This document shows positions 1 through 5,293 of a stretch of 9,475 bases of DNA, in pieces. The notes below the pieces were generated by a model. It had not been told where the DNA came from and ran no database searches. It saw only the letters and a program-made list of their open reading frames with translations. The position numbers and the translations under genes were made by a program. Source of the DNA: Eubacterium sp. (GTDB lineage Bacteria > Bacillota > Clostridia > Lachnospirales > Lachnospiraceae); NCBI GenBank assembly GCA_003520145.1, contig DOVJ01000008.1:1-9475 (forward strand), in the 5' to 3' direction. How positions within the stretch are numbered: position 1 is the stretch's first letter; every line of letters starts with the position of its first letter.

Positions 1-228
1 TGAATCACCCTGAGCGTTCTGAACATCGAAGCTTACATCATCACCAAGCTTATCCTCAAGAGCCTTCTTAAAGCCTTCTGTTGCAGCATTAAGAGCATCA
101 TGCTGAACGAGCTGACATATACCGATATTGTACTTAGCTTTTTTCTTGTTCTGGCATCCCGTAGCTAACGAGAAAACCAAAGTTGCGCTGAGTGCAAGTG
201 CGACAGCGCGCTTTACTGTCTTCTTCAT
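1..228 (-). CDS. ABC importer substrate-binding lipoprotein (N-terminal part, cut by window edge)
   Basis: The 76 visible codons encode a lipoprotein signal peptide and the start of a periplasmic-binding-type fold. The signal has KK and KR near the N-terminus, a hydrophobic core (residues 8-22) and the lipobox LATGC, with the lipidated cysteine at residue 25. After a lysine-rich linker comes YNIGICQLVQHDALNAA, then FKKAL and VQNAQGD. This pattern is typical of the ABC_sub_bind/TrpX-like family, whose members bind small molecules (aromatic amino acids in studied cases) outside the membrane and deliver them to a permease and ATPase. Those partners would lie beyond the left edge. The start is supported by AAGGAGA (plus 238-245) about 10 bases upstream, and by a good promoter at 282-310. 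The ligand cannot be told from this fragment. The family call is fairly sure, the substrate is not. Confidence 0.85.
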   Translation of the reverse strand, partial: MKKTVKRAVALALSATLVFSLATGCQNKKKAKYNIGICQLVQHDALNAATEGFKKALEDKLGDDVSFDVQNAQGDS

Positions 229-281
229 AATGGAAATTCTCCTTTTATTGTTATAGATGAATATAGAAATCATCACCTACA

Positions 282-310
282 ATGATACACCAAAACCCTC
301 GATTTTTCAA
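282..310 (-). promoter_or_regulatory. Sigma-A-type promoter of the substrate-binding protein gene
   Basis: Read on the minus strand this is TTGAAA (plus 305-310), a 17-base spacer and TATCAT (plus 282-287), each box matching the consensus at five of six positions. The predicted transcript start near 275 gives a leader of about 47 bases, too short for a known riboswitch. It sits just after the stop of the sensor kinase gene, so the importer is probably transcribed separately from the two-component system. I see no convincing terminator between the two. Confidence 0.65.
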
Positions 311-330
311 GACATTTTTCGAAATCTCTT

Positions 331-1545
331 TTACGCAAGAGGGACCACAACCGTCATAAGAAAACGTCCATCAAGAATCTCTGCATATATATCTCCGCCC
401 ATGAGATTCATGAGTTTCTTGCAGATATATAGTCCAAGACCGTTACCCGGCATATTAGCAGCGTTCGATCCACGGTGGAAACTGTCAAATATATCCGTAA
501 GCTCCTCTTCCTTCAGAGCACAGCCTGTATTGGCCAGCGTTATGAGTTCGCAGCCGTCCATGACCTCAAAAGACAACTCTATACTGTGACCGTCGCCATA
601 CTTAAGAGCATTCTCCATAAGGTTTCTCAGGCACTCCAAAAGTCTGTCAAAATCACAGAGCAGAAGCTGATTCCTATAATCCCCGACACGATACTTTATG
701 CCCTTGACCTCAAGAGTATACTTGTAAGCAGCACTAAACTTATCAACCAAGTCCTTAAGATAATATTCACCCTTCTTAACGTCGAATTCCATGAACTCGT
801 CTCTGGCAGTTTTTATAATATCACTTAAGAACGCATCTATCTCATCAACATGCTTATTTATGCTTGAAGCAGCCGAAGCGATTTTTTCTGGCTCCTTATA
901 TAAGCCTCTTTCAAGAGCCTTGGCGTTAAGCTTAATCGAAGAAAGCGGTGTCTTGATATCATGTGACAGAGACAGAAGAAGCATGTTCTTATCTCGAAGA
1001 AGAGATATCTCTTTGGCTTTATCGTTGTGCATCGTGTCCTTAAGCATATTTATACCCCACACAAAACGTCCAAAGAACTTACTTTTCTCCTCAGGCACAT
1101 CAATTGCAAGATTGCCCTTTGCAAGATCTGACGGCACGCTATTGATACGACCAAAAGGAATGATCAGCTTAATATAGATATATATCAGAAGTACAAAAAT
1201 CAGCACAAACATGAAGACGAGCGAAACATTTACAATCCCAAGGAAATTGCTCTTCACAGGCTCATACTCCACGCGATACAGCTTCCCACCGGCACGGATG
1301 ATCACATAGTGAGAATTGCTCTCATACAGATCACCATCCTCCTCGCTATATACGCCTGTGATTTCAGGATAATCGGCTAAATCATAGTCCTGGCCTTCCT
1401 CGATAGCATCCGCAATACGCTTAGCCTCTACTCTGTACATACCATCACTTCTAGTCTTCTCATTCCTTACGATGACGTTCACGCCCACAATAATCGCCAG
1501 CGACAACAAAAAGATCAAACACATAAGAATTCGATATGTCTTCAT
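331..1545 (-). CDS. Membrane sensor histidine kinase, class I (HisKA/HATPase_c)
   Basis: This 404-residue kinase has two membrane segments (about 5-26 and 105-127) enclosing a sensor domain of roughly 78 residues outside the cell. A HAMP-like linker (about 128-175) follows. The phospho-accepting H195 lies in LSLSHDIKTP, the N-box is NLMENALKYG (N312 key), and the G2 box is GNGLGLYICKKL (367-378). The G1 region has ANTG (338-341) in place of the usual DNG, a variant common in this kinase group. It should autophosphorylate and pass phosphate to the response regulator encoded just upstream. The two genes overlap by ATGA and the kinase has no good ribosome site of its own, so translation is probably coupled. 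The extracellular loop is too large for the intramembrane BceS type. The signal is unknown. Confidence 0.95.
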   Translation of the reverse strand: MKTYRILMCLIFLLSLAIIVGVNVIVRNEKTRSDGMYRVEAKRIADAIEEGQDYDLADYPEITGVYSEEDGDLYESNSHYVIIRAGGKLYRVEYEPVKSNFLGIVNVSLVFMFVLIFVLLIYIYIKLIIPFGRINSVPSDLAKGNLAIDVPEEKSKFFGRFVWGINMLKDTMHNDKAKEISLLRDKNMLLLSLSHDIKTPLSSIKLNAKALERGLYKEPEKIASAASSINKHVDEIDAFLSDIIKTARDEFMEFDVKKGEYYLKDLVDKFSAAYKYTLEVKGIKYRVGDYRNQLLLCDFDRLLECLRNLMENALKYGDGHSIELSFEVMDGCELITLANTGCALKEEELTDIFDSFHRGSNAANMPGNGLGLYICKKLMNLMGGDIYAEILDGRFLMTVVVPLA

Positions 1546-2204
1546 ACAAACTTATACCCCACGCCCCATACAGTCAAAAGCCTCTTAGCGTTCTTCGGAT
1601 CATCGCCTAGCTTCTGGCGAAGCCTGTTTATGTGCACATGCAGAGTCTGCATCTCCGAATCGCTGTCGCCTCCCCATATAGTATTAAAAAGATACTCCTT
1701 TTTCAAGGATTTCCCCCTGTTCTCCATAAGAAGCGCCAGAAGATCAAACTCCTTATAAGGAAGTTCAACCGGTTTACCATCTATCACCGCAGTCCTATCG
1801 GACAGATTAAGCTCCACACCGCTAGCACTAAGTATATCCCTCTGAAACCGCCTCTTGAAGATACCCTTGATCTTGGCAATCATGATATCTATATCGTAAG
1901 GCTTCTCGATATAATCATCCGCGCCCAGATTGAAGCCCTCAAGCTTATCATCCTTGCCAACCCTGGCGCTGACAATCAGAATCGGCGTATCCGCCAACTC
2001 CCTGATCTTCGAACATACAGCAAAACCGCTCATATCAGGAAGATTGATATCCAGCACAACAAGCCTGGTCCCGTACTTCTCGCACAGACTAAGCGCCTTC
2101 TCCCCAGTCTCACAAGCAGACACAACATACCCCTCTGCCCGCAAAAAATCCGTAAGAAGCCCCGACAATTCCTTATCATCTTCAACAATCAATATATCAA
2201 GCAT
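1542..2204 (-). CDS. OmpR/PhoB-family response regulator
   Basis: This 220-residue protein is of normal length for the family. The receiver domain (about 1-118) has the acidic pair D9/D10, the phosphorylation site D52 in VVLDINLPD, the switch residue S79 and the invariant K101 in the EKP motif. The C-terminal winged-helix domain (about 127-220) includes ELPYKEFDLLALL, the recognition-helix region LHVHINRLRQKLG and the closing WGVGYKF hairpin. It is the first gene of a two-gene unit with the histidine kinase. The start is set by AAGGAG five bases before ATG. A promoter is proposed at 2251-2280. Its targets are not known, but a direct repeat with the 11-bp periodicity used by this family lies upstream of the exporter operon at 7703-7719 (inference). 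Confidence 0.96.
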   Translation of the reverse strand: MLDILIVEDDKELSGLLTDFLRAEGYVVSACETGEKALSLCEKYGTRLVVLDINLPDMSGFAVCSKIRELADTPILIVSARVGKDDKLEGFNLGADDYIEKPYDIDIMIAKIKGIFKRRFQRDILSASGVELNLSDRTAVIDGKPVELPYKEFDLLALLMENRGKSLKKEYLFNTIWGGDSDSEMQTLHVHINRLRQKLGDDPKNAKRLLTVWGVGYKFV

Positions 2205-2250
2205 AGCATCTCCTTAATCCATATCTGTAAATGTATCGCAACATAAGATT

Positions 2251-2280
2251 ATTATATCAAAAATGCTGATAAAGTGCCAC
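2251..2280 (-). promoter_or_regulatory. Candidate promoter of the two-component operon
   Basis: On the minus strand a perfect TATAAT (plus 2251-2256) is preceded by an 18-base spacer and GTGGCA (plus 2275-2280), four of six matches to the -35 consensus. The predicted start lies about 40 bases before the regulator gene. The word TGGCACT occurs twice with a 13-base offset (plus 2273-2279 and 2286-2292), over and just upstream of the -35, and could be a regulator site. The second copy abuts the stop codon of the 98-residue gene. Confidence 0.5.
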
Positions 2281-2292
2281 AGTATAGTGCCA

Positions 2293-2589
2293 TCACGCAA
2301 AACTAGTCGGCTTGATAGGATTCTCCATGCGCTTTCCATCCGGTGTCTTATAATCAAGGAATATGCACTCCTTAGTTTCACGATTCACAAGCACCCGCGC
2401 AAACACAGTCCACAGATTCGCATCCTCCGCTCCTTCAAATCCAAGAAAGTATTCATATTCCACGTCATCATATATGTCTGCTGGATAGGCTTCGCAAGCG
2501 TCTGCGATATGACCCTTTACATAATCCTTACCAAAGAATTCTGCAATAAATATCAATGCAGCAACCTTAGCTTCATCTTTGTTCCACAT
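2293..2589 (-). CDS. Small acidic protein of unknown function (98 aa)
   Basis: I do not recognise this family. The protein is acidic (19 Asp/Glu against 11 Lys/Arg by hand count), with no signal peptide or membrane segment, so it is probably cytoplasmic. The N-terminal third looks helical (AKVAALIFIAEFFG). The rest alternates aromatic and charged residues, as in beta strands: VEYEYFLGF, WTVFARVLVN, KECIFLDYKTPDGK. The start is well supported by AAGGAG eight bases before ATG. It follows the 159-residue gene by 12 bases in the same direction, so the two are probably co-transcribed. Size, acidity and layout resemble immunity proteins of contact-dependent or polymorphic toxin systems, but no toxin gene is in the window and this is only a guess. 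Confidence 0.7.
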   Translation of the reverse strand: MWNKDEAKVAALIFIAEFFGKDYVKGHIADACEAYPADIYDDVEYEYFLGFEGAEDANLWTVFARVLVNRETKECIFLDYKTPDGKRMENPIKPTSFA

Positions 2590-2601
2590 AATGTTATCTC
2601 C

Positions 2602-3081
2602 TTAATTTATACTAACTTCCTCCAATACATGAGATATATCCAAATCCGACAGATCAGTGACATATAACGAAACAAGTGATTCATCATCTGCAAATACAAA
2701 TATAAGTTGTCCACATTTTAAAAACTTATCTGTCCTTTTTTGAGACATATCTATGCGCAAGCCATTCTTATATATCCGGAGATTGAACATCTCACATTCT
2801 ATACTATCGTTTTTACTGAAAAAAATGGTTCCTTCCATAGCATCAGGAGTATTCATGTTATCATCATATACCTCAAAGTGATTACATAAGGTAAGTGTAA
2901 ATTGCTTAATAATACCATCCATGGAACTGCCAACTAATTCAAACATATCTGTATCACGATAACTGAATTCTATAAAAACATTATTGACTTCCTCAGCGGA
3001 GAATGTAACTATAGCAGGAAAGTAATCTTCTGCTTTAAAATTAGAATTGATTTTAATCGATGTATCAAAAGAGTAATACAT
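2602..3081 (-). CDS. Small acidic beta-rich protein of unknown function (159 aa)
   Basis: I do not recognise this protein. It lacks a signal peptide and membrane segments and looks mostly beta: short strands such as AIVTFSA, VFIEFSY, FTLTLCNHFEVY, GTIFFSK, NLRIYKNGLRIDM and QLIFVFA are separated by Asp/Glu/Asn-rich turns. The C-terminus (LYVTDLSDLDISHVLEEV) is very acidic. The start has AGGAG seven bases before ATG. It is the first gene of a probable two-gene minus-strand operon and is divergent from the LytTR regulator, sharing a 121-base intergenic region, so it could be under the same control. No clear minus-strand promoter was found. An orphan immunity or inhibitor protein is possible but unsupported by any motif. 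Confidence 0.7.
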   Translation of the reverse strand: MYYSFDTSIKINSNFKAEDYFPAIVTFSAEEVNNVFIEFSYRDTDMFELVGSSMDGIIKQFTLTLCNHFEVYDDNMNTPDAMEGTIFFSKNDSIECEMFNLRIYKNGLRIDMSQKRTDKFLKCGQLIFVFADDESLVSLYVTDLSDLDISHVLEEVSIN

Positions 3082-3130
3082 AATGATCTCCTACATGTAA
3101 AGTATGCACCCCAAATTGCAACCTATTCAA

Positions 3131-3179
3131 AACCGGTTGCTTTTTTATTCCCCTCATATATAATAATATCAAACCGGTT
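3131..3179 (+). promoter_or_regulatory. LytTR-gene promoter bracketed by two AACCGGTT palindromes
   Basis: A candidate promoter reads TTGCTT (3137-3142), a 16-base spacer and a perfect TATAAT (3159-3164), which puts the transcript start near 3171. The perfect 8-bp palindrome AACCGGTT occurs at 3131-3138, touching the -35, and again at 3172-3179, at the expected start point. Both are preceded by TCAAA or TCAAAA. The centre-to-centre distance is 41 bp, close to four helical turns. The arrangement suits a dimeric regulator that loops or blocks RNA polymerase. The binding protein is unknown: the sites do not match the usual LytTR direct-repeat consensus well. Confidence 0.6.
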
Positions 3180-3202
3180 CAAAAAAACAAGGAGAGATAT
3201 GA

Positions 3203-3649
3203 ATGAAAATAAAGCTTATGGTAAGCGAAGCACATTATTCTGATATAGCACGCGAGCTCATTACCAAGGGATTTGAGATAGATGATGGCGCTGATCTTAT
3301 TATATCTGAAAAAAATGTTTACGCCGAGCGTATCATCGGACGACGAGGAGACGAGATATTCAGGCTGAAAACATCTGAGATATCCCATGTAGAGAGCTTT
3401 GCGCACGATATTGTAGCGCACTGTGACGGCACTGAATACAAGATAAGCGAACGATTGCGAAGATTAGAAGAGATACTTGACCCAAAAGAATTCATTAGGA
3501 TAAGCAACTCAGTAATAGTATCTGCCAACCACATAAAAAGCATAAAGCCGACACTCGGGCAGAAGTTCATCCTCACTATGTCGGATGACAGTAAAACAAT
3601 TGTTACTCGCACTTACTACTACATATTCAAAGAATTCATAGGAATCTAA
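3203..3649 (+). CDS. LytTR-domain transcriptional regulator without receiver domain
   Basis: This 148-residue protein has a short N-terminal part (about 1-42, KLMVSEAHYSDIARELITKG) and a LytTR DNA-binding domain (about 44-148). Family landmarks are the strand-turn region RRGDEIFRLKTSEISHVES, the helix ISERLRRLEEIL, the signature FIRISNSVIVSANHIKSI (97-114) and the C-terminal helix after VTRTYY. No response-regulator receiver domain is present, so it is not phosphorylated in the AgrA/LytR manner. The next gene, 19 bases on, encodes a membrane protein. This matches the layout of LytTR regulatory systems, where a membrane partner restrains the regulator. An earlier ATG at 3199 is out of frame. 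The chosen start follows AAGGAG (3189-3194) by eight bases. Autoregulation through the flanking palindromes is plausible. Confidence 0.9.
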   Translation: MKIKLMVSEAHYSDIARELITKGFEIDDGADLIISEKNVYAERIIGRRGDEIFRLKTSEISHVESFAHDIVAHCDGTEYKISERLRRLEEILDPKEFIRISNSVIVSANHIKSIKPTLGQKFILTMSDDSKTIVTRTYYYIFKEFIGI

Positions 3650-3668
3650 AAGAAAGGAGTATAATATT

Positions 3669-4394
3669 ATGCATATTATAATCATACCCACAATTCTCGC
3701 AATTCCCATATTGGTTGCGATAATAGGCACACTCATATATATGCCTTTTTATAGAAAAAAAATCAATACAAGGCTTTCAGAATTTAAGGAATCCAACACA
3801 AACGATAATAAACCAGTGATGACTCCAATAAAGATATTTGTAATTTACCTTATATCCTGTGTAATAACGATAGCCTTAATCATAATAATATCCGTGAATA
3901 TAGCCAATTCAGAACCAAAGAATGAACCTTATTTTTGTATGAAAGCCCAAGATGGACCGTCATTACTTGATAGATACGAGCCTGGAGAAACTATTCCCGG
4001 ATACACACTTAAAAGCACAATAAAAGAAACTAATGTAGAGATATATTTCTACGTAAACCAAAGCATTGAATCATATGATTTTTTTCCTAATGGAATAATC
4101 GCTGTAAAGTACACAGGCAGTGATGAACAATATGCTGGTATTAAAGTTCTATTGAATAATTTCAAGGACATGAACTGTTCTGGAAGCTATTCTTACGGAG
4201 GGACGGTCAGTGATAACAGTAAAAAGAACAAATGGCTGACATTCGACACAGATAACTTCTATGGCGATATTAGTTTAACAGCTTGCATCATGAAAAAATC
4301 AGCATTAACCGACAAAACCAAAGACGTAAATACAATCGACCAAAAAGTCGATATCACCTTCAATCTCGGTAAAGAATTAAGTAAAACCAAATAG
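3669..4394 (+). CDS. Two-helix membrane protein with extracytoplasmic domain, paired with LytTR regulator
   Basis: I cannot name a family for this 241-residue protein. It has two strong hydrophobic segments (about 3-27 and 54-78) joined by a positively charged loop (YRKKINTR at 28-35), which predicts a cytoplasmic loop. Residues 79-241 would then lie outside the membrane. That outer domain starts NEPYFCMKAQDGPSLLDRYEPGETIPGY and looks beta-rich, with cysteines but no evident catalytic motif. AAGGAG (3654-3659) sits nine bases before ATG, and the gene follows the LytTR gene by 19 bases, so they share a transcript. By analogy with LytTR regulator/membrane inhibitor pairs it may sense the envelope or a peptide and hold the regulator inactive. 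This is inference from position and topology. The sequence is AT-rich compared with the flanking operons. Confidence 0.8.
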   Translation: MHIIIIPTILAIPILVAIIGTLIYMPFYRKKINTRLSEFKESNTNDNKPVMTPIKIFVIYLISCVITIALIIIISVNIANSEPKNEPYFCMKAQDGPSLLDRYEPGETIPGYTLKSTIKETNVEIYFYVNQSIESYDFFPNGIIAVKYTGSDEQYAGIKVLLNNFKDMNCSGSYSYGGTVSDNSKKNKWLTFDTDNFYGDISLTACIMKKSALTDKTKDVNTIDQKVDITFNLGKELSKTK

Positions 4395-4448
4395 TAATTA
4401 TCGCTATGATGATAGCTATCACAATCTATCGTTTAGCCACAACAAAGA

Positions 4449-4496
4449 GGAATTCATCGTCGTCAGGCGACGATTCGCAAGATGACGATGAATTCC
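4449..4496. repeat. 13-bp perfect inverted repeat (hairpin) between convergent genes
   Basis: GGAATTCATCGTC (4449-4461) is perfectly complementary to GACGATGAATTCC (4484-4496) around a 22-base interior, and the stem can extend three more pairs with one G-T wobble. It lies between the convergent membrane-protein and ATPase genes, so it may serve as a two-way transcription stop, but neither side has a proper T-run. A competing smaller hairpin is possible inside: TCGTCG (4457-4462) with CGACGA (4468-4473). The interior word at 4469-4483 recurs at 9406-9420, so this may be a dispersed repeat rather than a simple terminator. The flank 4395-4448 shows nothing further. Confidence 0.7.
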
Positions 4497-4502
4497 GACC
4501 CT

Positions 4503-5273
4503 CTACCATCCCTGTTCCATCAACCAGCCATTCACTTCTCTCTCCCTATCCTTCAGCGCCTTCTCACTTCCGTCGAAGCTTCCAAGAGTCTTCTCACCTA
4601 CGATGCTTCCATCTATGAGATAGATAACTCTTGTACACTTTGCAGCCACCTTAGGATCATGTGTTACGCACATGATAGTTGTACCATCGTGATTGATGTT
4701 TATAAGTTCCTTCATAACCTCATCAGAGCTTGCTCTGTTAAGAGCTCCTGTTGGCTCATCAGCGAAGATTATCTTCGGACTGTTGATAAGACTTCTGCAT
4801 ATGCAGGCTCTCTGAAGCTGTCCGCCGGACACTTCATTTATATCGTTATCACCTATTGTATCGATGCCGAGTCTGTGCATGAGGTCACGGCCGCGACGCT
4901 CTATAGCTGGTCTGTTTTCCTTCTTCTTCTTAGACTTCACAGCTGGAAGGATGATGTTGTCAAGAACCGTAAGATTCTTCATCATGTACATCTGCTGGAA
5001 GATAAAGCCCATATCGTCAAGCCTCATCTTCGCAAGTTCCTTCCCCTTCATCTTAGCCATATTCCTCTCACCAAACAGCACCTCACCTGAAGTCACACTA
5101 TCCATACCTGATACACAGTACAGAAGTGTACTCTTGCCGGAACCGGACGGTCCCATGATAGCTATCATCTCGCCCTCCTCGATGCTAAGATCGATGTTCT
5201 TGAGCACATTGGTAGTTCTCTTGTTTATTATAAATGATTTGCATAATCCCTTTGCTTCTATAACCTTGTTCAT
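4503..5273 (-). CDS. ABC exporter ATPase (MacB/LolD/BceA-like)
   Basis: This 256-residue ATPase contains all nucleotide-binding motifs: Walker A GPSGSGKS (41-48), Q-loop Q93 in GFIFQQ, signature VSGGQ (148-152), Walker B IIFADE (168-173) and the switch histidine H205 in VTHDP. The D-loop reads GALN rather than GALD, as in some peptide-exporter ATPases. It works as a dimer on the inner face of the membrane and powers the FtsX-type permease encoded immediately upstream (20-base gap). AGGAG eight bases before ATG supports the start. The family exports or extracts lipids, lipoproteins and antimicrobial peptides rather than importing solutes. The substrate here is unknown. The C-terminal tail (about 225-256) is charged and ends in WLMEQGW. 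Confidence 0.95.
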   Translation of the reverse strand: MNKVIEAKGLCKSFIINKRTTNVLKNIDLSIEEGEMIAIMGPSGSGKSTLLYCVSGMDSVTSGEVLFGERNMAKMKGKELAKMRLDDMGFIFQQMYMMKNLTVLDNIILPAVKSKKKKENRPAIERRGRDLMHRLGIDTIGDNDINEVSGGQLQRACICRSLINSPKIIFADEPTGALNRASSDEVMKELININHDGTTIMCVTHDPKVAAKCTRVIYLIDGSIVGEKTLGSFDGSEKALKDREREVNGWLMEQGW

Positions 5274-5293
5274 ATCTCAATCTCCTAATTCTA

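Noticed and set aside
229..330. Riboswitch or T-box upstream of the substrate-binding protein gene
   Set aside because: The predicted leader is only about 47 bases long with no structured element.
331..1545. Assignment of the kinase as a BceS-type intramembrane sensor because an FtsX exporter is nearby
   Set aside because: It has an extracytoplasmic domain of about 78 residues, whereas BceS-type kinases have almost no loop between helices.
2263..2292. TGGCAC followed by GC at the sigma-54 distance upstream of the two-component operon
   Set aside because: The -12 half is poor (CAGC instead of TTGC), a perfect TATAAT lies next to it, and the regulator is OmpR-type and not a sigma-54 activator.
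4406..4618. Plus-strand frame rich in Ser and Asp starting between convergent genes
   Set aside because: It reads across the palindromic hairpin and then antisense to the ATPase gene, with no ribosome site. It is a by-product of the hairpin sequence.
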